46,996 nucleotides of DNA from a virus. The stretch covers positions 1 through 46,996 of IMG/VR virus record IMGVR_UViG_3300035145_002621; one strand, written 5' to 3'. A program made the translations under genes and the position numbers. Positions 1 to 8,858 of this stretch are shown here, one piece after another (the stretch's first letter is position 1; every line of letters starts with the position of its first letter). The notes below the pieces were generated by a model that saw only the letters and a program-made list of their open reading frames with translations, made no database searches and was not told the DNA's origin.

Positions 1-36
1 GACTGAACCCTTTTTTATTACTTATATATTATATTA

Positions 37-771
37 TTACAAACCTTGTTCTAACTGTCTTAACTTATATAGTGATACTAAAGATACTTCAGATTCGTTA
101 ATCTTTTCAATAGTTTTTTCAACCTTTTCAGTAAGTTCATCATCAGTAGATTCATTTAACTTAGTATTAAGTTTTTCAATAACCACTAATTTAGACTTTT
201 CAATCTCCTCAGTTAACGATTTCTTATCCAATGATAAAAGAGTTTTTAATTCTTGTTTTTCTTCTTCAGAGATATTTCCAAACTCTCTATTAAATGTGTT
301 TGTTGCAATTTTTAACATAGAACTTAAAGGAATATTAACAGATTCAGATACTGTTTTTGCAACTTCTTGTTTTGAAATAGTATTTTTAATTCTGTTTTTA
401 CTTTCCAATACTTGCTCTAAATTCTTAACACTTGAATTATAAACAACTGAATCGATATCTTTGTAATTGTTTTCAGATTGGGTTTTTACATTTTCAGAAA
501 CCCACATATTAATCTCTTTGATTTTTTTAGTATTTGAAGAAACAATATTTTTAATAGTTTCAATGCTTTCATTTACATAATCATCAACAATGTCTTTAGA
601 TAAACCTTTGTTTTTTGATAGTTCATCATAAAGAAAATATGCTTCGGCAATTCTCTTGTTTTCAAGAATGTTTTTCTTAAAAGATTTCATATGGTTTTTA
701 AATGATGATTTACCATACGATTCTGTCATTAAAGACTCTATATTAGATTTTATTTGACCAAACTTATTCAT
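37..771 (-). CDS. hypothetical coiled-coil protein after the portal
   Basis: This 244-residue protein is not recognised. It is rich in Lys, Glu, Ser and Asn, has no Cys, and reads as mostly helical with probable coiled coils. It begins MNKFGQIKSNIESLMTES, an N-terminal segment in the style of other putative virion proteins of this window. It lies 20 bp downstream of the portal gene on the same strand, where T4-like phages keep prohead core, protease and scaffold genes, so a role in the prohead core is possible but is inferred from position only. A TATAAATA signal (plus-strand reading) sits 12 bp upstream of the ATG, inside the intergenic gap. Confidence 0.75.
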   Translation of the reverse strand: MNKFGQIKSNIESLMTESYGKSSFKNHMKSFKKNILENKRIAEAYFLYDELSKNKGLSKDIVDDYVNESIETIKNIVSSNTKKIKEINMWVSENVKTQSENNYKDIDSVVYNSSVKNLEQVLESKNRIKNTISKQEVAKTVSESVNIPLSSMLKIATNTFNREFGNISEEEKQELKTLLSLDKKSLTEEIEKSKLVVIEKLNTKLNESTDDELTEKVEKTIEKINESEVSLVSLYKLRQLEQGL

Positions 772-783
772 AATGTTTTTTAT

Positions 784-792
784 TATAAATAT
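784..792 (-). promoter_or_regulatory. AT-rich TATTTATA upstream signal
   Basis: TATAAATAT on the plus strand, TATTTATA in the sense direction, 12 bp before the start of the coiled-coil gene. It belongs to a recurrent set in front of structural-type genes. Confidence 0.4.
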
Positions 793-2627
793 TACTCATC
801 TAGTAATGTTTTCAATTTGTCTTCAATTTCACCCAAAGATTTACGTCCTTTAGATAGGTCCAGTTCAGTTATACCATTAATCATATCATCTTCCAATATT
901 AAATTAAGGTCTTTATCTTTAATACTTTCAGGTGTTATATCACCACCTGTATCTGCTGCCTCACCACCTAAGTCTCCACCTAAATCACCACCTAAGTCTC
1001 CACCTCCGAAGTCAGAACCTCCACCACCAAATCCAGTGTCAGCAGGTTCAGTAGTTTCTCCTTCAGGTGCACCACCTTCACCAGGTTTGTTTCCGTATAA
1101 CTTATCGATGTTTGCAAAGATACCTGTCTTAGAAATAACTTCAGGTGTTTTTTCTAGTTCAGAAGCAACTGCTTTCTCAATACGTTGTTGCTGTATGTCT
1201 AATTTAATTTCTTCATCTGAGAATCCAAGAATGTGTTTCTTAGCCCATGATGATGAAACAGGTTGAATACCGTTTCCTGGGTCAGAAACCGCATCTCTAT
1301 ATAATTGAATCTTAGTTTGCCACTGCTCAACTTTAAGTAAGTCTGCTTGAGTTGATGGGTTAGTTAAACCTAATGTAAAGTTATTTAACTCATCTTCAAA
1401 ACCTAATAAGTATAAGTGAATGATGGCAATCTTATTCAACTCTTGAATCATAGATTTTTGGATTCTATTAATTGTTCGAGCAAAACGAATGTCTTGTAAT
1501 GCCAAGTTTTTACCGTCACCAACAACCTCCTCAAAACCTAAGAATGCCTTTGGTACACGAAGTGCTGTTAATAATTTCTTTTGGATATATTCAATATCGG
1601 CAATCTCTGATAAGTTCTGTGCACCTGGCAAAGTGTCGATAGGGTTTGGAGCGTTAGGGTCACGAACAGGGATAAAGTAATCTTGGTCTACCGCCATTTG
1701 GTTATATCTTAAGTCAACATTACCATTATTTGGGTCAGCAATTTGGTCACGTTTAAACTTATTGGCAACTCTTTGTACATACGGTTCAACATCTTTATCG
1801 TCCATGTTACCCACGAATACTTTAAACACCCTTCTTTCAGGTGCTCTCGATGTTCTATAGATTAACATAGCATCTTCAGAAAGGATAAGTTGTTTCCAAA
1901 TTCTTCTACCTTTCTCCAACATAGATGTACCATAAGGAAGTTTACGGTCATCACCTAATAATCTAAAGTGAGCAACCTCCCACGTATTAAATGCCAAATC
2001 TTTATTTTGCCATAAAAACTTAAGTGAGTCATTGTCAGTATCAGATGAATTCCTTTCGGGCTTAATCTTCATACCTCTTTCTTGACGAGTAATCTCAATG
2101 TTTGGTAATTGTTGAGCACCCATCACACCTTTTTCAGGGTCTAATTTGAGGTAGACAAAATTATCCCCATATTTACAAGTATTTCTTGTCCACATAGGAA
2201 GATTAGTAGCGATATCAAGTCTATTGTTGAATAGGTCAGCAAGGACTGATTTAATTCGTTTGCTTTCTGAATAAATTTGTAATACATATCCGTCTTCATT
2301 TGTTGTTGTTGATTCTTCTGAGTAAATGTCAAGAGCCGCAGAAATTTCAGGAGTATACTCCATACTCTCATAATCATAAAAAGACGCCAATCTTGTTGGT
2401 TCATAATAAACAGCTTGAGTATATAAGTTGTTCTCAATCTTCTGCCATTGTTGACCAAGATATAAAGTTTGTTGCGCTTGTAACTTCTCCCTTTCGTATT
2501 CTTGCTTGTTCGGTGTTTTTAAAAGTTCTTTCTTATCAAACTTAAAAACAGGGGCTTGTTGGTCCAATGTTGAATCGGGACCGAATACCTTAGTAAGACG
2601 TTGCCATATTGTATAATTTTCTGCCAT
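792..2627 (-). CDS. portal protein (T4 gp20-like)
   Basis: A 611-residue portal protein. Twelve copies would form the ring at the special vertex through which DNA is packaged and the tail attached. The region around residues 60-90 (YEPTRLASFYDYESMEYTPE) and the central stretch DIEYIQKKLLTALRVPKAFL are typical of the T4 gp20 family. It is longer than T4 gp20 (about 520 residues). The excess lies in a C-terminal tail carrying a Gly/Asp-rich run of GGD-LGGD repeats (plus strand about 955-1040), followed by a short charged helix. It lies 48 bp downstream of the terminase gene. ATG start; a GATAAATAG signal is 12 bp upstream. Confidence 0.93.
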   Translation of the reverse strand: MAENYTIWQRLTKVFGPDSTLDQQAPVFKFDKKELLKTPNKQEYEREKLQAQQTLYLGQQWQKIENNLYTQAVYYEPTRLASFYDYESMEYTPEISAALDIYSEESTTTNEDGYVLQIYSESKRIKSVLADLFNNRLDIATNLPMWTRNTCKYGDNFVYLKLDPEKGVMGAQQLPNIEITRQERGMKIKPERNSSDTDNDSLKFLWQNKDLAFNTWEVAHFRLLGDDRKLPYGTSMLEKGRRIWKQLILSEDAMLIYRTSRAPERRVFKVFVGNMDDKDVEPYVQRVANKFKRDQIADPNNGNVDLRYNQMAVDQDYFIPVRDPNAPNPIDTLPGAQNLSEIADIEYIQKKLLTALRVPKAFLGFEEVVGDGKNLALQDIRFARTINRIQKSMIQELNKIAIIHLYLLGFEDELNNFTLGLTNPSTQADLLKVEQWQTKIQLYRDAVSDPGNGIQPVSSSWAKKHILGFSDEEIKLDIQQQRIEKAVASELEKTPEVISKTGIFANIDKLYGNKPGEGGAPEGETTEPADTGFGGGGSDFGGGDLGGDLGGDLGGEAADTGGDITPESIKDKDLNLILEDDMINGITELDLSKGRKSLGEIEDKLKTLLDE

Positions 2628-2639
2628 GCTCCTTTTTTA

Positions 2640-2648
2640 GATAAATAG
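2640..2648 (-). promoter_or_regulatory. AT-rich CTATTTATC upstream signal
   Basis: GATAAATAG on the plus strand, 12 bp before the portal start. A variant of the TATTTATA signal in front of other structural-type genes. Confidence 0.35.
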
Positions 2649-2675
2649 TAACATTATTTGAATTAAACTAAATAA

Positions 2676-4448
2676 TTAAAATCTTCCAAATAACCACGAG
2701 TTGTTTTGATAATCCTGTTTTGTGGCTTCACGGTTTATCCTATGGTGATTAACCCCACCAGGTAATACAGGTACACCTGGATTAAAATCATTAGATGTAT
2801 TCTTAACTGGTGTTTCATTAACCATCCAACTTTCCATCATGGCTTTAGTTTGTTCGGTAACTTTCTCTAATTGTGTAAATGAATTTTCACCCACATAAAT
2901 TGCCATAGCAATTGCCATGATAAGGTCATCGTGTTGACCCTTTTGGTGGTCAGGTCTACCATTGACATAGACAAAGGTATTTAACTCGTTTAAAAGTCTC
3001 GTAGAACGTATTGCAAAGTTGTGTCTTAATGACTCTTCAAACGCAGCAACAATCTGAACACGTTTACTGTTAAAGTTCAACCCTGGTATCTTTTCATTTA
3101 CCTTTGGATTATACTTCCATTTATCAGCAGCGTTTACTCCTTCAACATATAAATTTTTATAGTTCATTTCTTGAAGTTTACGTGATGTGGAAACACCCAT
3201 ACCACCAGTGATATCAATAACAATAAATGCATTATACATTGTTGCCCATTTAAATGCAATTTCAGCAACAACATCAGGTGGTACTTTACCTAAGTATTCC
3301 AATACCTGTTCCCTCTCGTCAAAGTCTATAATTGTAAATGTCGTGAAATCCTCACTATCACCACGAGAAACGTCAATACCCATAATGTATTTATGACCTT
3401 GAATAGGTTCTTTCCATTGCCATAAAGCACCTCCCATAAATTTATTTTCAGGTTTTCTTATAAATTTTTCTTTAATAACTTCAATCGTTTCATTTGGGAT
3501 AACGTTATCCCCTGAACCCAAGAAGTTACATTCCAATTCCTGTGCGATTTTTCTTCTATCGAATTTAAGTTTCTTAGCCATACCTTCGAACCATGAAGAA
3601 TAAGCTTTGTATCCATCTAATAATTTTTCTTTAATCTCCTCATAGTTCCTTTCACGAGGATGTACGTTAGAATAATCTATAGTGATTTCACTGTCGTTAT
3701 AATCCTCACGGTTTAGTAAATAATGAACTATGTCTTTACACTTAATGAGTTTGAAGTCCTTCGCATAACGAGGGTCACGATACCAAAACATTTCAGTTAT
3801 TTTGAAATCGTTCATACCTCTTAAAGCTTGGTCGTAAATGGTATAATAGATAGGGTCAAATCCATTAGGGGTAGATATTACAATTACTTTACCACCCGTA
3901 GAAAGTGATGCCATACACGCAGACCAGAAGTCATCATCCGCATCAATAAAGGCTGCCTCATCAAAAATAAGGATTGTAGGGGTATAACCACGAAGTGCAT
4001 CTTTTGATGTTGCAACGGCTTTTACCTCACATCCATTTGATAGTTTAAAATGTCTTTGTGAATTTTTCTCTGCAGAAAATGTGATACCAAACCATGCTGG
4101 CCATTGGTCAACAAAAGACCTAACCTTATTTGCAAACTCCATTGAGGTATCCAATTTGTTTGCAATTATTAGAATTTTCTCAGGTTTCTTTTTAGAGGCA
4201 GTAACCAACTTTTTAGATGACCACGCAGCGGTAACTGTTGATACACCTGCCTGTCGATACTTTAATGCGATATTTTCCTCATAAGTGTCGTAATCATTAA
4301 TAAGATTAATTTGGTCAGGAAATAATTCTAACGGAACGTATTGTGATTGAGTGTTATCGTAAGTTTGTAGATAGGTTTTTAATGCGTAAGGAGTATCTTT
4401 TACACATTTGGCATATTCCAATAAAGCTTGTTCACGTGATAAACCCAT
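2676..4448 (-). CDS. terminase large subunit (T4 gp17-like)
   Basis: A 590-residue packaging motor and nuclease, close to the length of T4 gp17. The N-terminal ATPase has a deviant Walker A, KYRQAGVST (residues 63-71), whose lysine lies at the beginning rather than before the final S/T. Walker B is ILIFDEA (160-166) with D164/E165, and the coupling motif is STPNG (193-197). The C-terminal RNase H-like nuclease has acidic residues at GIDVSRGD (D360), VIDITGG (D413) and GQHDDLIMA (D508/D509). The enzyme cuts concatemeric DNA and drives it through the portal encoded next downstream. No small terminase is recognised in the window. Confidence 0.96.
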   Translation of the reverse strand: MGLSREQALLEYAKCVKDTPYALKTYLQTYDNTQSQYVPLELFPDQINLINDYDTYEENIALKYRQAGVSTVTAAWSSKKLVTASKKKPEKILIIANKLDTSMEFANKVRSFVDQWPAWFGITFSAEKNSQRHFKLSNGCEVKAVATSKDALRGYTPTILIFDEAAFIDADDDFWSACMASLSTGGKVIVISTPNGFDPIYYTIYDQALRGMNDFKITEMFWYRDPRYAKDFKLIKCKDIVHYLLNREDYNDSEITIDYSNVHPRERNYEEIKEKLLDGYKAYSSWFEGMAKKLKFDRRKIAQELECNFLGSGDNVIPNETIEVIKEKFIRKPENKFMGGALWQWKEPIQGHKYIMGIDVSRGDSEDFTTFTIIDFDEREQVLEYLGKVPPDVVAEIAFKWATMYNAFIVIDITGGMGVSTSRKLQEMNYKNLYVEGVNAADKWKYNPKVNEKIPGLNFNSKRVQIVAAFEESLRHNFAIRSTRLLNELNTFVYVNGRPDHQKGQHDDLIMAIAMAIYVGENSFTQLEKVTEQTKAMMESWMVNETPVKNTSNDFNPGVPVLPGGVNHHRINREATKQDYQNNSWLFGRF

Positions 4449-4468
4449 CTATACATAATAATTCTATT

Positions 4469-5740
4469 TTATGATAAAGAAATACCTAAATCACCCAAGA
4501 AACCTGCAAGACCGTCCTCATCATCATCATCGTCATCATCAAATTGAGACATCGCATCTTCATAATCTTCAGCTTTTAACTCTTCAATGATTTCATCAAC
4601 CATATTGGATACAATCTTCTTTCCTTCATCTGAACCTGATAAAATCATCTTAGCAACCTCAAAAAATTCTTCAGTTGTAAGTGCTGAGAAACGAGAGAAT
4701 AAATAATTTTGAATTTCTCTCATATCGTCTTCATATAACTTATCAGGATATGCTTGAGTAAACTTTTCCCAAATAACAGGTCCTAAACGTAAATCCCATA
4801 TCTCATAAGGTAGAGTATCTGTTTGACTCATTACCATATCTGCAGCTTTAGGGTCGTCAGGTAATCCTTGAGTACCCATTACCTCATATACACCCTTCAC
4901 AAGTTCGTGAACCAAAATAGGGAAGAATAATCCCTTGGCTTTAATTGTTGGTGGGTCAGTAGTTTCGTCAACTTCTTCTTTACCTTCCATACCTTGTCCA
5001 CTTTGTGCTGCATTCATAACCATTTGGTCAGGTAAAATCCAATACAATAAATCATTAATAGACATCAATACACCATAAAGATTTAACAACTCAGGGTTAA
5101 TGGTGTTTAATTGTTCTTCAACTAAGTGGAACATGTAGTGTCCTTTTTTAGATGCTCCCTGAATTAGTGAGTTAATAAAACGTCTTTTAGCTTTTTCTAA
5201 ATCAAACATTTCAAAAGCGGCCATGAAGTTTTCTAAATCATCTTCAGCCTCATCTTCAGAAACACCAAATTGTTCAACAACATCTTCATCATCCAATTCT
5301 TCTGAGTCTGTTTTCATACCCGACATATCAATTTGTCCTGGCATAGATGTTAACTCCACATCGTATTGGAAGGCATCGTCAGGTAGTGACATTTCTTGTT
5401 TTACTAAATCAACTGCCAATTGTTCCAAATAACCTTCGTTGTTTGATTCAATCTGTTTTACCTTTTGAACCGCTTGCATCATCATCATTTGCAAGTTCAT
5501 AAGTTGATTTTGACTGACCTCTTGAACACCAGTATATCTTTTTACCTTTTCAACAACATCCTTAAATCTTTTAGAAGCAATAAGTTGTTCAAATGAATTA
5601 TCAAATTCATCATCATCTTTACGAGGTAATGCAGGGTTATCAGACATTGGAGTCTCACCCTTCTCTAATTTTGACTGAATTCCTGGGTCCATTCTTTCAG
5701 GACCATCATATTCTATTTGTTCTTTTACGTTCTTACTCAT
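4469..5740 (-). CDS. acidic hypothetical protein upstream of terminase
   Basis: A 423-residue, strongly acidic protein, not recognised. It has a helical N-terminal half with a Gln/Met-rich stretch (QNQLMNLQMMMMQAVQKV), acidic patches (SEELDDEDVVEQFGVSEDE), and a C-terminal end with a run of eight Asp followed by a short hydrophobic Gly-containing tail. The start overlaps the preceding gene by 8 bp and the stop lies 20 bp before the terminase gene, so it is in the head-gene operon. Acidic helical proteins here are often prohead core or scaffold components, but nothing proves this. Confidence 0.8.
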   Translation of the reverse strand: MSKNVKEQIEYDGPERMDPGIQSKLEKGETPMSDNPALPRKDDDEFDNSFEQLIASKRFKDVVEKVKRYTGVQEVSQNQLMNLQMMMMQAVQKVKQIESNNEGYLEQLAVDLVKQEMSLPDDAFQYDVELTSMPGQIDMSGMKTDSEELDDEDVVEQFGVSEDEAEDDLENFMAAFEMFDLEKAKRRFINSLIQGASKKGHYMFHLVEEQLNTINPELLNLYGVLMSINDLLYWILPDQMVMNAAQSGQGMEGKEEVDETTDPPTIKAKGLFFPILVHELVKGVYEVMGTQGLPDDPKAADMVMSQTDTLPYEIWDLRLGPVIWEKFTQAYPDKLYEDDMREIQNYLFSRFSALTTEEFFEVAKMILSGSDEGKKIVSNMVDEIIEELKAEDYEDAMSQFDDDDDDDEDGLAGFLGDLGISLS

Positions 5741-7001
5741 CTCTAAATGTAATATTTAAGTTGTCAAATTTAAGGAAACTTGGTATTTCAACTTCACCAC
5801 TAGCCTTAGGAGCTGGCTTATGTTTTGGTTTATAAGGACTCTTTCTATCAGGTTTTGTACGTGTAGGAGTTTTAACAGGTGCCTCTTTAGTACCTGGTGA
5901 CATTTCCAATAAATCTTTCTTCGTCATAGTAGGTTTCTTGTAATTCTTAATCAAAGATACAATAGTTTCTTCTATTTGTCTAACTTTTTCTTCTTTACTT
6001 TCTTTTTTCACGCAGTTAGGAACTCTTTTACCAAACATCGTTTTCATACCTTTCTTTTCGTAACCTTTCCAACATCTGGTACCCTCATTAGTTTCAACTT
6101 TCTTAGGTAAACCTTTATGTTTAGTACTAGCGAAGTCTTCTAATTCTTTTTCGGTCATACTATCAACCATATCTAAAACTTCTTTAGAAACTTTACTTTT
6201 AGGTGTTTCACCTCTTTTTACTGATAATGCTAAACCCATAATTTTTTGTTGTTGCTTAGAGACAGATTTTTCTTTTATCTCATCCTCAAACATACCTAAA
6301 GTAGTGATAGGTGTTTTCATTTTTACAGGTTTCTTTTTACCTTCATCAATACCCATCCCATCGTTCATAGATTTATCTTTTTTAGGATTAACCCCATAAT
6401 TTGATGGTCCATCTTCGTTTCCTTCAGGATTTGGGTCTTCATAAGGGTCAATACGTGCCATTTTATTTAAAGCGGCATCTTCACCCAATTCACCATCTAA
6501 ATCGATATCAACATCATAAGGGTCAACATCTTTAACTGGTTCAAACATTCTTACCATAGCAGAATAGTATTCGGGGAAATAACTTCTCAAATATCTTCTT
6601 TTAGCGTCATCCACTAAACCATGATAGTCTGATTCGTATTCTTCCCAATCATCCCAATAGAAATCAACAGCCTCTTGAGCTGCAGATTCTAATCTATCAT
6701 CAAAAGGACTTGGCATTGTTTCAGGTTCACCCATATCGCGATGAATGGACGCATTCATAATATTTTGGTCTGAAGAACCCCATTCGTTTAATTCTTCCTC
6801 ACCTAATTCTTGAGATATCTGTTGAGCTAAATCATTGGCTCGTGATAAGTCTGTCATTATCTTCTCTGCCTTATCACCCGTACTTTGTTCTAACACAATC
6901 TTCTTATGTAGGACGTTAATTTGTTTTTCATCTAACTTTTTAAGAGTGGTTAATTTAAAACCCTCTTTTAGTAATCCCATTATTTTATTCTTCGTGTCCA
7001 T
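5733..7001 (-). CDS. DUF3008-containing putative structural protein
   Basis: A 422-residue protein. Residues about 245-300 match the DUF3008 family pattern (QQKIMGLALSVKRGE, then MTEKELEDFASTKHKGLP), a small domain common in phages. It is followed by a Cys-containing segment (CWKGYEKKGMKTMFGKRVP...NCVKK) also widespread in T4-like phage proteins. The N-terminus reads MDTKNKIMGLLKEG and includes LKE|G, which fits a T4-type prohead protease site; an alternative start at 6980 (MGLLKEG) would not overlap the upstream gene. The C-terminus is Pro/Lys-rich. It overlaps neighbours on both sides (8 and 17 bp), consistent with translational coupling in the head operon. Confidence 0.82.
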   Translation of the reverse strand: MDTKNKIMGLLKEGFKLTTLKKLDEKQINVLHKKIVLEQSTGDKAEKIMTDLSRANDLAQQISQELGEEELNEWGSSDQNIMNASIHRDMGEPETMPSPFDDRLESAAQEAVDFYWDDWEEYESDYHGLVDDAKRRYLRSYFPEYYSAMVRMFEPVKDVDPYDVDIDLDGELGEDAALNKMARIDPYEDPNPEGNEDGPSNYGVNPKKDKSMNDGMGIDEGKKKPVKMKTPITTLGMFEDEIKEKSVSKQQQKIMGLALSVKRGETPKSKVSKEVLDMVDSMTEKELEDFASTKHKGLPKKVETNEGTRCWKGYEKKGMKTMFGKRVPNCVKKESKEEKVRQIEETIVSLIKNYKKPTMTKKDLLEMSPGTKEAPVKTPTRTKPDRKSPYKPKHKPAPKASGEVEIPSFLKFDNLNITFRDE

Positions 7002-7401
7002 CTTCTATAAAACTTTTTTCATAAGACAAAACAATGTCTCTTTCATATATTTTATCTTCAACTGATTTTACACTCTCACCGTAGTGGAAAACCAACCTTG
7101 TAAATTTATCATTTACAACGGCTTCACTATCTTCATCCTCCCAAGCCAATGCAATAACACGGTCAATTGCATCATACACACCAAAGAAGTCTGAATTTTG
7201 TATTAAATGTAATTCAATACCTGAATTTCTTAATACACCCACCTTTTTTATAAACTGAATATGGGGTGGTGAAGGGTTACCATTTGCTGGTTGTGCATCC
7301 CATTCATCACCCCATACATCGTCTACATCTGAAAAGATGAATTCATATATGTTATCACCCTTATAATTGGGTCCTAGTTCATTTACATAAACTAAATTCA
7401 T
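6985..7401 (-). CDS. hypothetical protein, head operon
   Basis: A 138-residue acidic protein, not recognised. The N-terminal half contains FSDVDDVWGDEWDAQPANG and the middle an alternating beta/alpha pattern (GIELHLIQNSDFFGVYDAIDRVIALAWED), so it is probably a small mixed alpha/beta protein. The start overlaps the upstream stop by 4 bp (ATGA) and the end overlaps the downstream gene, so it is translationally coupled within the head operon. Confidence 0.75.
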   Translation of the reverse strand: MNLVYVNELGPNYKGDNIYEFIFSDVDDVWGDEWDAQPANGNPSPPHIQFIKKVGVLRNSGIELHLIQNSDFFGVYDAIDRVIALAWEDEDSEAVVNDKFTRLVFHYGESVKSVEDKIYERDIVLSYEKSFIEDGHEE

Positions 7402-8609
7402 AGTAACTCACCGTTTGGAGATACTTTAAATTGTTTACCGTCAGCTTCAAAAACCAAATTGTTTTTATTTGTTTTTCCTAAGAATTTGATGTTATCGTTT
7501 TCTTTAACTAAGAACTCAGAAGTTAATTCTTGTTCGATAGTTTCTGACAGTCTCTTTATTTCTTTTTTAACTGTAATGTTTTTAACTTTTTCAGTTAAGA
7601 ATTTTTTAATCTTTTTAGATTCAGTGATTTGTTTTTCTTCTTCAGTTATTACAAAGTATTTTGATAAAACTTTATCTACTTTTGATTCGCCAAATAACTC
7701 ATCAACCATAGTTCTCATAGAACCTCCTTCAGCCATTTCACCTTCAGGTTCTTCCATATCCATATCTAAGTCTAAATCCAAGTCTAAATCTTCTTCACCA
7801 GCATCTACATCAACGTCAACGTCTCCGTCCATACCGTAGTCAACTTCTTCCTCTTCAAAATTAGCTAAGATGTCATCTCTATCTTCTTCTGAAAGTTTTT
7901 CCAACTCAACGGCAGATATAATTGAGTTTAATACATACTTAATATCTTCAGAAGACAAACCTTGATTTTTATCAAATGTTCTTAGTTTTTGACCTAACTT
8001 ACCTGTTAACTTTTGAATCGCTTTAAATGAACCTTCTTCATCGTCACCCATAGGTTCTTCCATGTCCATATCCATGTCCATTTCTTCATCACCCATCGGT
8101 TCTTCAGAATCCATGTCCATATCTAAGTCTAAATCCAACTCTTCATCACCCATTGGTTCTTCAACATCCATGTCTACATCCATTTCAGGTGCAGGAGCTG
8201 GTGCAGGTGCCGCTTCGGGTTCAGGTTTTGGTGTTTTAAGAACGAATTTCTTTTGTTCACCAATTAAGTTGATACCTTCTTCATTTTCATGAAGTCTATT
8301 TAATTCACCAGCCATCAAGTTAATTTTCTTCATCGCTTGTGAAAATGATTTATGATATTTACGATTCTTCATTGGTTCGATATAGTCGAACTCAGATTCG
8401 TTGATACCTCTTTTTACAATGTATCCTGATTTTTCTTTTACGATTCCGTAAAAGTTACCATCCGCCAATTGAATAGAATAATCGGCTGAAGATGATTTAC
8501 TTTCGTTTACAGTAGATGGTTTTGAACCATAATTAGCAATTTCAAGAATTCTTGTAATCTTATCTTGTCCTTCTAATTTTTCACTACCTAAAGGTCTTAA
8601 GTCTGCCAT
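7398..8609 (-). CDS. Asp/Met repeat protein, putative core or scaffold
   Basis: A 403-residue very acidic protein. An N-terminal region of about 120 residues (YSIQLADGNFYGIVKEKSGY) looks like a small beta domain. Then come a Pro/Ala linker (PEPEAAPAPAPAPE) and two low-complexity blocks, one with repeated EEPMGDEE followed by D-(L/M)-D-(L/M), the other DVDVDVDAGEEDLDLDLDLD. The C-terminal 110 residues are Lys-rich and helical. Such charge-patterned proteins occur as prohead core or scaffold components in T4-like phages; no family is recognised here. It begins the coupled operon running to 4469. Confidence 0.8.
   Translation of the reverse strand: MADLRPLGSEKLEGQDKITRILEIANYGSKPSTVNESKSSSADYSIQLADGNFYGIVKEKSGYIVKRGINESEFDYIEPMKNRKYHKSFSQAMKKINLMAGELNRLHENEEGINLIGEQKKFVLKTPKPEPEAAPAPAPAPEMDVDMDVEEPMGDEELDLDLDMDMDSEEPMGDEEMDMDMDMEEPMGDDEEGSFKAIQKLTGKLGQKLRTFDKNQGLSSEDIKYVLNSIISAVELEKLSEEDRDDILANFEEEEVDYGMDGDVDVDVDAGEEDLDLDLDLDMDMEEPEGEMAEGGSMRTMVDELFGESKVDKVLSKYFVITEEEKQITESKKIKKFLTEKVKNITVKKEIKRLSETIEQELTSEFLVKENDNIKFLGKTNKNNLVFEADGKQFKVSPNGELL
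8040..8185. repeat. in-frame Asp/Met coding repeat
   Basis: Imperfect tandem repeats within the acidic protein gene: three copies of the module EEPMGD-acidic, separated by runs of D-M or D-L dipeptides (TCCATATCCATGTCCAT-type DNA on the plus strand). The block can vary in copy number by slippage. Confidence 0.7.
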
Positions 8610-8634
8610 TTTTATATTTTTTAGTTAGTAATTT

Positions 8635-8781
8635 TTAATTATAAAGACCATTACCACCAAGTTTAACTGTATTACACTGAATTGATTCTGTTCCGTCAGC
8701 CTCAGTATAAATAGCGTGTGGAGTCTCAGTTCCACCCGTATAAATTACGTATTCATTGTTTGTACATGCAGTAATAGCCAT
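8635..8781 (-). CDS. small 48-residue phage protein
   Basis: A short reading frame of 48 codons, MAITACTNNEYVIYTGGTE to KLGGNGLYN, ends 25 bp before the acidic repeat protein gene. Its composition (Thr, Asn, Gly, Tyr, two Cys; beta-rich) differs from the helical proteins around it and suits a small beta-structured virion or decoration protein, but it is not recognised. A good AT-rich upstream signal (AATAAATATATC on the plus strand) lies 13 bp before the ATG, which supports expression. Confidence 0.65.
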   Translation of the reverse strand: MAITACTNNEYVIYTGGTETPHAIYTEADGTESIQCNTVKLGGNGLYN

Positions 8782-8794
8782 AATAGTTTTTTAT

Positions 8795-8806
8795 AATAAA
8801 TATATC
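8795..8806 (-). promoter_or_regulatory. AT-rich GATATATTTATT upstream signal
   Basis: AATAAATATATC on the plus strand, one of the longest forms of the signal, 13 bp before the 48-residue gene. Confidence 0.45.
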
Positions 8807-8858
8807 ATAAGTTAAGAATTTCCGTTTTTTCTTATCTTACAATATAATTATAGTTTAT

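Noticed and set aside
754-1266. Plus-strand frame rich in Ser/Pro over the portal tail
   Set aside because: It is the antisense of the GGD-repeat region; the Pro/Ser repeats are a mirror of the Gly/Asp codons, and the minus-strand portal frame is well supported.
7459-8292. Two Ser-rich plus-strand frames over the acidic protein
   Set aside because: Antisense of Asp/Met repeats; low complexity, with no start context.
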